Shown: piece after piece, positions 9,477-18,004 of the stretch | Layout of the letters: each line of letters opens with the position of its first letter | How positions within the stretch are numbered: position 1 is the stretch's first letter | Origin: a virus | Strand: one strand, 5' to 3' | Length of the DNA: 37,326 nucleotides | Virus record (IMG/VR): IMGVR_UViG_3300047387_000048 | Span: 1-37,326 of that record | The notes under the pieces: generated by a model | Seen by the model: only the letters and a program-made list of their open reading frames with translations | What the model was told of the DNA's origin: nothing | Database searches by the model: none | Position numbers and translations under genes: made by a program

Positions 9477-9842
9477 ATGATAACATTATCGCCAACTACA
9501 AATTCACAAACAATTAGCATTATACCTAGAGCATATACAGTTGCTAGTGACTTGTCTATGGTTATATTAGAAGATGGTACGAGAAAAACTCAAACAATAA
9601 ATAGTATAACTTCATCTCTTTCAACAAATGGTAATTTCTTGCAAATGTCTATAGCATTTACTATTTTAACAGAAGAAAGCAGTTATTCATTTGAATTAAA
9701 ACAAGGCACCACATTGTTATTTAGAGGTAAAGCATATTGTACTTCACAAACTGATAATACAACAGACCATACTTTAAACAGTAATAAATATAATCAATAT
9801 GAAGACCCAAGTGAAGTTGCTCAAAAATATATAATTATATGA
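9477..9842 (+). CDS. Hypothetical structural protein, 121 aa
   Basis: Beta-rich, with N-terminal TLSPTTNSQTISIIPR and a core FELKQGTTLLFRGKAYC. The last four bases overlap the portal start (ATGA), so the two are probably translationally coupled. I associate similar small beta proteins next to Bacteroidetes phage portal genes, but I do not know a function. It could be a head or neck accessory protein. Confidence 0.6.
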   Translation: MITLSPTTNSQTISIIPRAYTVASDLSMVILEDGTRKTQTINSITSSLSTNGNFLQMSIAFTILTEESSYSFELKQGTTLLFRGKAYCTSQTDNTTDHTLNSNKYNQYEDPSEVAQKYIII

Positions 9843-11572
9843 ACAAGATAAAAATATTAAATCTATCAGGGTATGAAGTACCTAGTATAAAAGAATCACC
9901 TAAAAACGATTGGATAGAATATGGTGATGACAACAATTATTTTGGCGAACTAATAGAAAGATATTTAGGTAGTCCAACAAATTCAAGATGTATAAACGGA
10001 ATATCTGATTTAATTTATGGTAGAGGTTTAAATGCTACTGATTCAGAGACAAACTCAACGCAGTTTGGTCAAATGGAAGAAATTATAAAAGATAAAGATG
10101 TAAGAAGAATAGTAAGTGATTTAAAGTTACTTGGTCAAGCAGCTATACAAGTTGTTTATAATAAAAGTAAAACCAAGATAATGAATTTACATCATTTTCC
10201 TACAGAGACTCTTAGAGCAGAAAAAGCAAAAGACGGAAAGATACAAGCTTTTTATTATCATCCAAAATGGGAAGATATAAAACCATCAGACAAACCTAAA
10301 AGAATACCTGCATATAAGTTTGGTAGAAAAAGTGAAACAGTAGAAATATTTTGTGTAAAACCATACAAAGCAGGATTTTATTATTATGCTCCTGTAGATT
10401 ATCAAGGTTGTTTACAGTATTGTTCTTTAGAAGAAGAGGTTTCTAATTATCATATAAACAATATACAAAACGGCTTACAGCCTTCTATGTTGTTAAACTT
10501 TAACAATGGTATTCCTTCTGACGAAGCTCAACAAATCATAGAATCTAAAATATATGATAAATTTAGTGGGTCTTCTAATGCAGGTAAATTTATATTGTGT
10601 TTTAACGAGGATAGTGAAGCACAAGCAAATGTAGAACCTATAAACTTGCCTGATGCACACGCACAATATGAGTTTTTAGCTAAAGAATCTAGAGAGAAAA
10701 TAATGATTGGTCACGGTGTTGTATCTCCAATACTTCTTGGTATAAAAGATAATACAGGTTTTGGAAACAATGCAGAAGAACTAAGAACAGCAAGTGTTTT
10801 AATGGACAATATTGTTATTAGACCGTTTCAAACATTACTTATAAATGCTTTTAATGAGCTTTTAGCTTTTAATGGTATAAACTTAAATTTATACTTTGTT
10901 ACTCTACAACCAATAGAGTTCACAGAACTAGAAAATATTGAAACTAAGATAAAAAGAGAAGAAGAAACAGGTGAAAAGTTGTCTAGTGAGGAAAAAGTTG
11001 ATTTTACTGATGAAGAAGGTGATGATTTGTTATCTCAACTAGAAGATTATGCTGAAAAAATAGATGAAGATGACTGGGAACTTGTTCATACTGAAAAAGT
11101 AGAAGATACAGAAAAAAAGTTTGACTTTACTACGCTTTCAATGCCTAATGAGTCTGATGCTAAACCTAATAAAGTCTCTTCACAAGACAATAGTGGTTAT
11201 AAAATCAGATATTCTTATGGTCCAATCAAAAAATCACCTACTAGCAGAAGATTCTGTCAAAGAATGGAGATTTTAACTGAAAGAAAGTTAGTATTTAGAA
11301 AAGAAGATATAACATTGATGTCTTTTAGAGGTGTAAACAAAGAATTAGGTCATAAAGGTCAAAATTATAGTTTATTTAAGTATAAAGGTGGTGTAAATTG
11401 TCAACATTATTGGGAAATGAAGGTTTATAAGAAAAAAGTGTCTGAAGATAACTTAATTAGTGAATCTAAAGCAATAAATGACGGTATGAAAGAGCCTAAC
11501 AACCCAAGTGAAGTAACTATAGCTCCTAAAGATATGCCAAACAGAGGACATCATCCAAATTATAAAAAATGA
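9839..11572 (+). CDS. Portal protein with fused C-terminal Cys/His/Trp domain
   Basis: 577 aa. Residues 1-370 have portal features: an N-terminal KNDWIEYGDDNNYFGELIERY, a core with IMIGHGVVSPILLGI followed by FGNNAEELRTASVLMDNIVIRPFQ, and a helix-rich stem. The portal forms the dodecameric DNA gate. After an acidic Glu/Lys linker (about 385-445) comes a second domain with SRRFCQRM (468-475) and GGVNCQHYWEMKVY (about 516-529). This resembles the MuF-like minor head domain fused to portals in flavobacterial phages. The connector gene overlaps the 3' end (ATGA). Confidence 0.8.
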   Translation: MNKIKILNLSGYEVPSIKESPKNDWIEYGDDNNYFGELIERYLGSPTNSRCINGISDLIYGRGLNATDSETNSTQFGQMEEIIKDKDVRRIVSDLKLLGQAAIQVVYNKSKTKIMNLHHFPTETLRAEKAKDGKIQAFYYHPKWEDIKPSDKPKRIPAYKFGRKSETVEIFCVKPYKAGFYYYAPVDYQGCLQYCSLEEEVSNYHINNIQNGLQPSMLLNFNNGIPSDEAQQIIESKIYDKFSGSSNAGKFILCFNEDSEAQANVEPINLPDAHAQYEFLAKESREKIMIGHGVVSPILLGIKDNTGFGNNAEELRTASVLMDNIVIRPFQTLLINAFNELLAFNGINLNLYFVTLQPIEFTELENIETKIKREEETGEKLSSEEKVDFTDEEGDDLLSQLEDYAEKIDEDDWELVHTEKVEDTEKKFDFTTLSMPNESDAKPNKVSSQDNSGYKIRYSYGPIKKSPTSRRFCQRMEILTERKLVFRKEDITLMSFRGVNKELGHKGQNYSLFKYKGGVNCQHYWEMKVYKKKVSEDNLISESKAINDGMKEPNNPSEVTIAPKDMPNRGHHPNYKK

Positions 11573-12066
11573 AAGCATTATTTATCACACTTGACGAATT
11601 AAAGAGAAAATCTATAATAGATGGAAATGTAGATACTGATAAACTTATACAGTTTGTAGAAGTAGCTCAAGATACTATTATACAAAATTATTTAGGCACA
11701 AAATTATATGATGAGCTACAGCTTGGCGTTATAAACAACAATTTATCTGTAAATAACGCAACTTTAGTAAATACATACATAAAACCTATGCTTATTTGGT
11801 ACACACAAGCAACTTATATGCCTTATGCTGCATATCAGATTAGCAATGGTGGAATCTATAAACATAATAGCGAAAATGCTACATCAGCATCTCAATCAGA
11901 GATTACACAATTAACAAAACATGCACAAGAAACAGCAGATTTTTATGCAAAAAGATTTATTGATTATATGGACAATAACAGTAATCTTTATGCAAATTAT
12001 ACAGCAAGTCAAGATGACGGTATGTATCCGTTCAGAGATGTTAATTTTACTAACTGGGTGCTATGA
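11569..12066 (+). CDS. Head-tail connector (adaptor) protein
   Basis: 165 aa, mostly helical: FITLDELKRKSIIDGNVDTD, a long IQNYLGTKLYDELQ helix, then a C-terminal segment rich in Tyr and Asn. Length, helix pattern and position right after the portal fit the gp6/DUF6712-like adaptors of Bacteroidetes phages. It overlaps the portal stop and the next small gene, so it belongs to one translational chain. Confidence 0.65.
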   Translation: MKALFITLDELKRKSIIDGNVDTDKLIQFVEVAQDTIIQNYLGTKLYDELQLGVINNNLSVNNATLVNTYIKPMLIWYTQATYMPYAAYQISNGGIYKHNSENATSASQSEITQLTKHAQETADFYAKRFIDYMDNNSNLYANYTASQDDGMYPFRDVNFTNWVL

Positions 12067-12164
12067 TAAAAAAAAAGCAAAACTATAAGCCTAAGAAAGA
12101 AAACGAATTTAAATTAAGTAGTTATTTAAAAAAGATAAAAGATGTCATTCGGTACAATATATGA
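12063..12164 (+). CDS. Small basic protein, 33 aa
   Basis: The ATG overlaps the connector stop (ATGA) and the 3' end overlaps the next gene by 23 bases. The product is Lys-rich (MIKKKQNYKPKKEN) with no membrane segment. Coupling at both ends is the main evidence that it is translated. Function unknown. Confidence 0.45.
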   Translation: MIKKKQNYKPKKENEFKLSSYLKKIKDVIRYNI

Positions 12165-12309
12165 AGTAAGTAACTTTGGAAACACAAATGAAACGAATGG
12201 TTGGGGAAGCATTTATCCGTTTGATGCAGACGGTTCTTTCTTAACGGCAGATACAACAAAAGAATTGGTAGATGACACAAGTATAACGGCAGATAAAACA
12301 GTATATTAA
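12142..12309 (+). CDS. Small acidic structural-type protein, 55 aa
   Basis: MSFGTIYEVSNFGNTNETNG, then WGSIYPFDADGS with Thr/Asp-rich repeats (TADTTKE, SITADKT). It lies between the connector and fibre genes. The composition suggests a beta-structured virion peptide and I associate similar sequences with flavobacterial phage head-tail clusters, but function is unknown. Confidence 0.55.
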   Translation: MSFGTIYEVSNFGNTNETNGWGSIYPFDADGSFLTADTTKELVDDTSITADKTVY

Positions 12310-12321
12310 AAATTATAAATT

Positions 12322-13086
12322 ATGGCAAAAACAGCAATAAACGTAGGTAGTTCAGCTAATGATGGTACTGGTGACCCATTAAGAACTGCAATGCAATCGA
12401 CAAACTCGAACATAGACGAAATATATGCTCTATTTGGTAACGGTTCAACATTAGCAATATCAGGTGATGCAACTGTATCATCTGGTTCTTTAACTATTGC
12501 TAATGACGCTGTAACAAATGCAAAAGCAGATTTTAGTGGTGGCTCCTTAAACATAGGAGGTAATGGTTCTTCAGGTGGTATTACTATAGCAGACGGCTCA
12601 ATACAAATGAGAACAGGAACAGGAAGTGTAGCTGAAATTAGAATGTATTGTGAAAGTTCTAATGCACACTTTCAAACAATAAAAGCACAACCACACGCAT
12701 CTGCAAGTTCAGCAGTGCTTACATTACCTACTGCAACAGGTACACTTGTAGGAACAGGTGATACAAGTTCAGTTAGTCACGGTATGCTGGGTGCAAGTTT
12801 TAAAACAATCGTTGCATTAGGTTCAGGAACGAGTGTTGATTGGAGTGCAGGTCAAGTATTTACAAAAACATTATCAGGAGACACAACATTAACATTTGCA
12901 AATGTATCAACAGGTATGCAAATAAACCTTGTAATAGATGGTAACTATCAATTAACATTACCAACAAGTGTAAAAGAATTAAATGGTGCAAGTACATATG
13001 ATGGTTCAGGTGAACATCTAGTTAGTATTGTATCTACAAATGGTTCAACAGAACAATTCGCAACAATTAATAAAATAGCTTCATAA
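12322..13086 (+). CDS. Fibre-type structural protein, 254 aa
   Basis: The N terminus (INVGSSANDGTGDPLRTAMQ, then NSNIDEIYALFG) is a recurrent tail-fibre attachment-type motif in marine phages. The rest is Gly/Ser/Thr-rich beta-repeat sequence with no Cys-rich sites, consistent with a trimeric fibre or head fibre. The stop overlaps the following ATG (TAATG). Receptor binding is possible but not shown. Confidence 0.6.
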   Translation: MAKTAINVGSSANDGTGDPLRTAMQSTNSNIDEIYALFGNGSTLAISGDATVSSGSLTIANDAVTNAKADFSGGSLNIGGNGSSGGITIADGSIQMRTGTGSVAEIRMYCESSNAHFQTIKAQPHASASSAVLTLPTATGTLVGTGDTSSVSHGMLGASFKTIVALGSGTSVDWSAGQVFTKTLSGDTTLTFANVSTGMQINLVIDGNYQLTLPTSVKELNGASTYDGSGEHLVSIVSTNGSTEQFATINKIAS

Positions 13087-13574
13087 TGAAAATAGGATTA
13101 GCAGTAAATAACGAGGGTACAATTACTTTTTATAATTCACTACCTACAAAACTAAGAACTTCAACAGGTTTACATTTAAACATAAAAGATTGGTCTGAAG
13201 AAGAAATGCAAAACAATGGTCTTTTTGATGTTATTGTAGATGATTCTTATGATGAAAGAATACATAATTTAGGTGAGGTATATTGGGATACAGAAGAAAC
13301 AGTATTTAAAAAAGATATATCTAACAAAACTTGGTCTAAATCATTAAGTGAATTAAAAGAACAAGCGATTGCAAATTATAAAAATAGGATTGGAAGTGAA
13401 CTTGCAAAAACAGATTGGTATGTGATAAGAAATATTGACAATGGAACAGAAGTGCCAAGTGATATTAGTGAAGCAAGAGAAAATCTTAGAGTGCAATCAC
13501 AAAATGTAGAATCTGAAATTAATGCAATTACAAAAAAGGCAAATGTAATTACATACGATTTCCCAAACATTTAA
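13086..13574 (+). CDS. Fibre-associated protein with C-terminal chaperone-like helix pair
   Basis: 162 aa. The C-terminal half (IGSELAKTDWYVIRNIDNGT, then EVPSDISEARENLR) resembles the small tail-fibre assembly or DUF4376-like segment encoded next to fibre genes in marine phages. The N-terminal half is beta-rich (MKIGLAVNNEGTITFYNSLP). It sits between two fibre genes and is coupled to the upstream one, so a fibre assembly role is the simplest inference. Confidence 0.55.
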   Translation: MKIGLAVNNEGTITFYNSLPTKLRTSTGLHLNIKDWSEEEMQNNGLFDVIVDDSYDERIHNLGEVYWDTEETVFKKDISNKTWSKSLSELKEQAIANYKNRIGSELAKTDWYVIRNIDNGTEVPSDISEARENLRVQSQNVESEINAITKKANVITYDFPNI

Positions 13575-13577
13575 TCA

Positions 13578-16571
13578 ATGAGTGTAAATAAACGACTTAT
13601 TGGTGCAGGTGCAACTGACACAGGTGGTGGGGGTGGTGCTATAACACCATCAAATCATTTTAATACTATATTATATACAGGTAATGGGGGAAGTCAATCA
13701 ATCGGTGGACTAAATTTTTCACCAGACCTTGTTTGGATAAAGGATAGAGGACAATCAAGAGAGCATATATGGTCTGATAGTTCAAGAGGTTCTTTAAAAG
13801 AACTTTCGTCAAGTGCTGTTGATGCTGAAGAAAACAGAGGTGTTTTTTCATTTGATTCAAGTGGGTTTAGTTTTAATGATGGAAATACTAATTATAACAG
13901 TAATGGTCAAAGTTATGTTGCCTGGTGTTTCCACGCAAACGGAGGTAATACAAGTAGTAATACAAATGGTACAATTACAAGTACAGTACAAGCTAATGAT
14001 GCAGCAGGTTTTTCAATAGTTAAATATGTAGGTGATGGTAATTCTGCAAGGACTGTTGGTCACGGTCTTTCTGCAAAATGTGATTTAGTAATTATAAAGG
14101 ATAGAGACCACAACGATAAATGGATTATACAAACACCACAACTTGGTGATAATGCAAGGACAGTATTTGTAGGAGGACCAGCTGTAACAAATGATTCTAC
14201 AACTGCACAAGCAGGTAACGATACTGTGTTTGGTATAGGTGGGGATAATTCAGTAAATAAATCAGGAGATAATTTTATTGCTTATTGTTTTAGAAATATA
14301 GAAGGTTACCAAAAAATTGGTACATATACTGGTAGTGGAAGTCAAGGTAATAATCAAACTATTGGATTTAAAGCATCGTTTATTATAATCAAAAATACTT
14401 CAAATACAGGAGATTGGAGAATATTTGATTCTAAACGAGGTACTGATAAATCAATAAGGGCTAATATACCAGATGCTGAATATGATGATACAGCAGAATA
14501 TGTAACTTTTAATAGTACTGAGTTTTATTTTGATGGTGCTAATAATTCAAATTCAGATATAAATGCAAATGGTAATACTTATTTATATTTGGCAATAGGA
14601 GGAGATGCAGCAGATGAAACACCAACAATAGCAGAAAGTTTTACTGCTGAAAATTGGGGTGGTTCAGATTATGCTAAAAACATAATGAACAACTTTAGAG
14701 CAGGTCTTGTAATAACAAGAGCAAAAGGTGAAGCTCATCATTGGGGTTGGTTTGATATAGTCAGAGGTGTAGGTAAATGGTTAGCAACTAATAGAGTTGA
14801 TGACCAAGAAAGTGGCAGCTATGGACCGAGTGCTTATAATGCAAAAAATACAGAGTTCTATGGTAATTTTTCACCAAGTAATTCTGATTATTTAAATGAA
14901 ACTTATAATGGTTGGTTTATAAAAGCAGCAGAGAATACAGTATCAAACTCAAATGGTTCAATTACAACAACTGTTTCTGCAAATGCAGCAGCAGGATTTA
15001 GTATTGTACAATGGACTGGTACTGGGAGTGCAGGTACACTTGGTCACGGTTTGAGTGCAGCACCAAAATTTGTAATTTACAAAAGTGCAACTTCAAATGG
15101 TGAATGGGTAACTTGGCACACAAGTTATGGTGGTGGTGATAAATATATGTATCTAAATCAAAATGGTGCAGTAGGAACTCAATCATCATTTTATGATGGA
15201 AATCCAACATCTACAGTAATATATATTGGTAATCATTCTGATATAAATGCAAGTGGACAAACTTGTATGGCTTATTGTTTTACAGACATAAGTGGCTTTA
15301 GTAGTTTTGGTAGTTATACAGGTACAGGTTCTTTACAAACTATTACAACAGGATTTACACCTGATTTTGTTGTAGTAAAAAAGACAAATGCAACTGGGGA
15401 GGATTGGGCAGTATTTAGCTCTTATGATTTAGGTATGACGCTTAATGCTTTTAACCAAACACAAGCACAACAATCATTTAGTAACCACGGAATGTTTAGT
15501 GAAACAAATGGTTTTAAAGTACCATCAACAAGTGGTATGACAAATGGTAGTGGTCAAAGCTATATTTATTGGGCAATGAAGAAAAATGTTACACAAGATA
15601 ATACTACGCAATATAATTTTAATATCAAATCTTATACAGGAAATGGAAGTGCGAATCATTACATAGATGGATTTGATTTTAGACCTGATTTAGTTATTAC
15701 AAAAGCTACAAGTGCAACTGGTTCTTTCTCTTGGTTTGATTCTGTTAGAGGTGCAGGAAATAAATTAGATTCAACAGAGACAAGTCAAGCAGTACAAAAT
15801 GGTGCTACTTTACAATCATTTGCTTTTGATGGATTTACTTTTGGTAATGAAACAGGTAATACCAACGGTCAAACTAATATCTCTTTTGCTTGGAGAGCAG
15901 GTAGAACTTGGCTTGTAAATAATAATGGTAATCTTACATCTTTAGCAAATGCAAATCAAAGTGCAGGTTTCAGTGTTGTGAAATATCAAGGAACAGCTAA
16001 TGGTTCTGCAAAAACTATTGGTCACGGCTTAAGCTCCGCACCTGAATTTGTAATTATAAAAGATTATGAATGGAGTACTCCAAGTTGGTTTGTTTATCAT
16101 AAAGATTTATCTAATACTAATCAATATTTAAGATTAGAATCATCTAATGCAGAGGATACTTTAAGTTCAATATTTGGAGCAGCACCTACATCTTCGGTGA
16201 TAAATGTCGGTAATGATAGTGGTGTAGGCGATAGAGCAGACAACTATATAGCATATTGTTTTCATTCAGTATCAGGTAAAAGAAAATTTGGTACATACAC
16301 AGGAAATGGAAGCACACAAAGTATTACTGGTCTTGGATTTCAACCAGATTTTCTTATGATTAAACAAATAAATGGTAGTAATGCCTGGAGAGTATTCAAT
16401 AGTCAATCAGGATTATCAGGTAAAACATTGTTCTTTAATTTAACATCTGCAATAGATACAGAATCAAATACAGTATCAAGTTTTGATAGTGATGGTTGGA
16501 CAATGGGTAGTCAACAAGGAGTAAATGACAATGGCGATACATATATATATTGGGCAGAAAAAATACATTAA
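13578..16571 (+). CDS. Giant repetitive tail fibre protein
   Basis: 997 aa with about six or seven imperfect modules of about 90-150 residues. Typical module phrases are YTGNGGSQSI, FSPDLVWIKDR, then an aromatic strand (HIWSDSSRG) and SYVAWCF or TYIYWA. Related phrases (YTGSGSQGN, YTGTGSLQT, YTGNGSANH, YTGNGSTQS) mark module starts. I associate this pattern with the DUF7483-type repeats of marine phage tail fibres. A Gly-rich hinge (TDTGGGGGAI) follows residue 10. It is the longest gene in the head-fibre block and the likely host-contact fibre. Module number probably changes by recombination. Confidence 0.65.
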   Translation: MSVNKRLIGAGATDTGGGGGAITPSNHFNTILYTGNGGSQSIGGLNFSPDLVWIKDRGQSREHIWSDSSRGSLKELSSSAVDAEENRGVFSFDSSGFSFNDGNTNYNSNGQSYVAWCFHANGGNTSSNTNGTITSTVQANDAAGFSIVKYVGDGNSARTVGHGLSAKCDLVIIKDRDHNDKWIIQTPQLGDNARTVFVGGPAVTNDSTTAQAGNDTVFGIGGDNSVNKSGDNFIAYCFRNIEGYQKIGTYTGSGSQGNNQTIGFKASFIIIKNTSNTGDWRIFDSKRGTDKSIRANIPDAEYDDTAEYVTFNSTEFYFDGANNSNSDINANGNTYLYLAIGGDAADETPTIAESFTAENWGGSDYAKNIMNNFRAGLVITRAKGEAHHWGWFDIVRGVGKWLATNRVDDQESGSYGPSAYNAKNTEFYGNFSPSNSDYLNETYNGWFIKAAENTVSNSNGSITTTVSANAAAGFSIVQWTGTGSAGTLGHGLSAAPKFVIYKSATSNGEWVTWHTSYGGGDKYMYLNQNGAVGTQSSFYDGNPTSTVIYIGNHSDINASGQTCMAYCFTDISGFSSFGSYTGTGSLQTITTGFTPDFVVVKKTNATGEDWAVFSSYDLGMTLNAFNQTQAQQSFSNHGMFSETNGFKVPSTSGMTNGSGQSYIYWAMKKNVTQDNTTQYNFNIKSYTGNGSANHYIDGFDFRPDLVITKATSATGSFSWFDSVRGAGNKLDSTETSQAVQNGATLQSFAFDGFTFGNETGNTNGQTNISFAWRAGRTWLVNNNGNLTSLANANQSAGFSVVKYQGTANGSAKTIGHGLSSAPEFVIIKDYEWSTPSWFVYHKDLSNTNQYLRLESSNAEDTLSSIFGAAPTSSVINVGNDSGVGDRADNYIAYCFHSVSGKRKFGTYTGNGSTQSITGLGFQPDFLMIKQINGSNAWRVFNSQSGLSGKTLFFNLTSAIDTESNTVSSFDSDGWTMGSQQGVNDNGDTYIYWAEKIH

Positions 16572-16574
16572 AAA

Positions 16575-16718
16575 ATGAACGGATTTGAACCAACAATATT
16601 AGGAATTAGTGTTTATATAATAACAATCGCAAAGATAAATGAATATTTACAAGGACTTCTAATAATAGCTACGTTGGTTTATACAATAATTAAAATAACA
16701 CAATTATTAAAAAAATAA
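16575..16718 (+). CDS. Small membrane protein, 47 aa, holin-like
   Basis: Contains two hydrophobic stretches (TILGISVYIITIA and GLLIIATLVYTIIKI) separated by a short polar turn, and ends in Lys residues. This is a minimal two-helix hairpin like small holins. It opens the lysis region, 3 bases after the fibre stop. A holin, antiholin or other inner-membrane peptide are all possible. Confidence 0.5.
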   Translation: MNGFEPTILGISVYIITIAKINEYLQGLLIIATLVYTIIKITQLLKK

Positions 16719-16721
16719 AAT

Positions 16722-16823
16722 ATGGTAAGAATATTTGAGTGGTTAGCGATACAATTTAAAAACTTTAACGAGTGGTTTAAATCAAAATGGAATCATATAA
16801 TTAGTAAATTATTGTTTAAGTAA
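16722..16823 (+). CDS. Amphipathic peptide, 33 aa
   Basis: MVRIFEWLAIQFKNFNEWFK, then SKWNHIISKLLFK: Trp/Phe/Lys-rich and strongly amphipathic, as in membrane-active peptides. It lies 3 bases after the 47-aa membrane protein and before the 3-TM holin, so a lysis-accessory role is plausible. The call depends on context because of its size. Confidence 0.45.
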   Translation: MVRIFEWLAIQFKNFNEWFKSKWNHIISKLLFK

Positions 16824-16824
16824 A

Positions 16825-16858
16825 TCTTAAACATAGTACGTCATTAAACACAGTATGT
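16825..16858 (+). repeat. Degenerate tandem pair of the dispersed motif overlapping a start codon
   Basis: TCTTAAACATAGTACGT (16825-16841) is followed directly by TCATTAAACACAGTATGT (16841-16858). The second unit differs from consensus by GG to TG, which creates the ATG start of the holin gene at 16855. Confidence 0.5.
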
Positions 16859-17229
16859 TAAAAACAATATTAAGAATACTTGGACTTAGTAAAAAAGATG
16901 ATTTGAGTGGTTTAGGGTTAGAGATAAGAGAGCTTATTAAAGGTAAAGAGATAGACCCTCAGAAGCTTATAGAGTTACAAGGAGAAATAAATAAAATAGA
17001 AGCTCAACATAGAACAATATTTGTTGCAGGTTGGAGACCGTTTATCGGTTGGGTATGTGGTTTTGCACTTGCATATAATTTTGTGTTAAGAGATTTATTT
17101 ATATGGTGGGTTGGTCCTGAGACAGCACCTCCTGCTTTACAAATGGAACATTTAATTACAGTTCTTGTAGGTATGTTGGGACTTGGTGGTATGAGAACAT
17201 TTGAAAAACTAAATAATAAATCTAATTAA
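16855..17229 (+). CDS. Holin (3-TM type)
   Basis: 124 aa. After a charged N-terminal helix (about 1-55) there is FVAGWRPFIGWVCGFALAYN, a second hydrophobic stretch around FIWWVG and a third (HLITVLVGMLGLGGMRTFEK). GWRPxxGWVC is the signature of the GTA/3-TM holin superfamily. It would form inner-membrane lesions that release the endolysin. The start codon lies inside a degenerate dispersed-motif unit. The endolysin gene is 383 bases downstream. Confidence 0.8.
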   Translation: MLKTILRILGLSKKDDLSGLGLEIRELIKGKEIDPQKLIELQGEINKIEAQHRTIFVAGWRPFIGWVCGFALAYNFVLRDLFIWWVGPETAPPALQMEHLITVLVGMLGLGGMRTFEKLNNKSN

Positions 17230-17230
17230 T

Positions 17231-17287
17231 ATGCCTGGTACACATTATAAAAAGAAACGTAGAAAAACTAAAAAGAAAAAGAGATGA
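17231..17287 (+). CDS. Tiny basic peptide, 18 aa
   Basis: MPGTHYKKKRRKTKKKKR, nearly all Lys and Arg after residue 6. It starts one base after the holin stop, and its TGA overlaps the next ATG (ATGA). The start resembles the 59-aa protein at 6693. It could be a nucleic-acid-binding tail or simply a coupling element. Reality is supported only by packing. Confidence 0.35.
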   Translation: MPGTHYKKKRRKTKKKKR

Positions 17288-17319
17288 ATTGTAACTGCGA
17301 TTTTTGCATTTGTAGATAA
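17284..17319 (+). CDS. Eleven-residue Cys4 micro-ORF
   Basis: Encodes MNCNCDFCICR. The ATG overlaps the preceding stop (ATGA) and its TAA overlaps the following ATG (TAATG), so it sits exactly between two coupled reading frames. Two CxC pairs spaced by two residues could bind a metal ion or a cluster. It may instead be just a re-initiation bridge. Translation cannot be shown from sequence alone. Confidence 0.35.
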   Translation: MNCNCDFCICR

Positions 17320-17456
17320 TGCCTAAGGTAAAAAGACCTAAGGTATATATTTATATTCCTCCTAAGAAAAAGAAGAGACCTGGTGTTCATTCAAAGAATG
17401 CTAGTAGGAATCAGAATGCCTATAAGAAAAAGTATAGAGGTCAAGGTAGAATATAA
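17319..17456 (+). CDS. Small basic protein with RPGVHSKNAS motif, 45 aa
   Basis: Contains KKKKRPGVHSKNASRNQNAY and ends KYRGQGRI. I associate KKRPGVHSK...KYKGQGR peptides with many Bacteroidetes phages, usually near lysis or structural genes. Probably binds nucleic acid or another polyanion, but the role is unknown. It is coupled to the Cys4 micro-ORF by TAATG. Confidence 0.7.
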   Translation: MPKVKRPKVYIYIPPKKKKRPGVHSKNASRNQNAYKKKYRGQGRI

Positions 17457-17551
17457 TAAAAGAAAAGAAAGAAAAAGGACAAAAAGAAAGAAAAGAAAAA
17501 GTCCCTACAAGAAAAACAAAATTCTAATTATCTGTTCCAACAATATCTCTA

Positions 17552-17582
17552 TTGAAGTTTAGTAATTTTTATCGTAGATTTA
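17552..17582 (+). promoter_or_regulatory. Putative Bacteroidetes-type promoter before endolysin
   Basis: TTG at 17552-17554, a 20-base spacer and TAGATTTA at 17575-17582 match the TTG-N19/20-TAnnTTTG plan with one mismatch. A short inverted repeat (CGTAG / CTACG, 17573-17590) overlaps the -7 box. Confidence 0.45.
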
Positions 17583-17612
17583 CTGCTACGTAAATGCAAA
17601 TATATAAAAAAA

Positions 17613-17972
17613 ATGGAATTAAGATATTTTAAGTTAGAAGAGTTTGATTCTCCAGATTATCCTGGTAGTGGTGAAAAGTTTATGGACTGGGAGTTTTTAG
17701 ATTGTTTAGACGAAGCTAGAGACATAGCTGGTGTGCAGTTTAAAATTAACTCTGGTTATAGAACACCTCAACACAATAGGAAGGTTGGTGGTTTATCTAC
17801 ATCAAGTCATTTAATTGGCAGAGCTGCTGATATACATTGTACAAATGTTAATAAAAGATTAAAGATAATAGAAGGCTTGTCAATGGTTGGTTTTAGAAGG
17901 TTTGGCATAGCAAAAACATTTATTCATGTAGATAATGACGACCAAAAAAAACCTGCTATTTGGTTATATTGA
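17613..17972 (+). CDS. Endolysin, M15-family peptidase
   Basis: 119 aa, one domain. Zinc-ligand pattern of D-Ala-D-Ala carboxypeptidase / M15_3 enzymes: SSHLIGRAADIH (H66, D73) and FIHVD (H105). SGYRTPQHNRKVGG is the typical upstream conserved stretch. It cleaves peptidoglycan peptides at lysis. No signal peptide, so it needs the holin encoded upstream. Length is normal for single-domain phage M15 lysins. A promoter-like element precedes it, so it may be expressed apart from the holin. Confidence 0.88.
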   Translation: MELRYFKLEEFDSPDYPGSGEKFMDWEFLDCLDEARDIAGVQFKINSGYRTPQHNRKVGGLSTSSHLIGRAADIHCTNVNKRLKIIEGLSMVGFRRFGIAKTFIHVDNDDQKKPAIWLY

Positions 17973-17991
17973 TAAAATTTTGTTATATTTA
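17959..17991 (+). promoter_or_regulatory. Putative promoter for recombination/replication genes
   Basis: TTTG at 17959-17962, a 21-base spacer and TATATTTA at 17984-17991 (one mismatch to TAnnTTTG). The start codon at 18005 follows within 14 bases. It marks a change from lysis to DNA-metabolism genes. Confidence 0.4.
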
Positions 17992-18004
17992 GCAAACTTT
18001 TATT

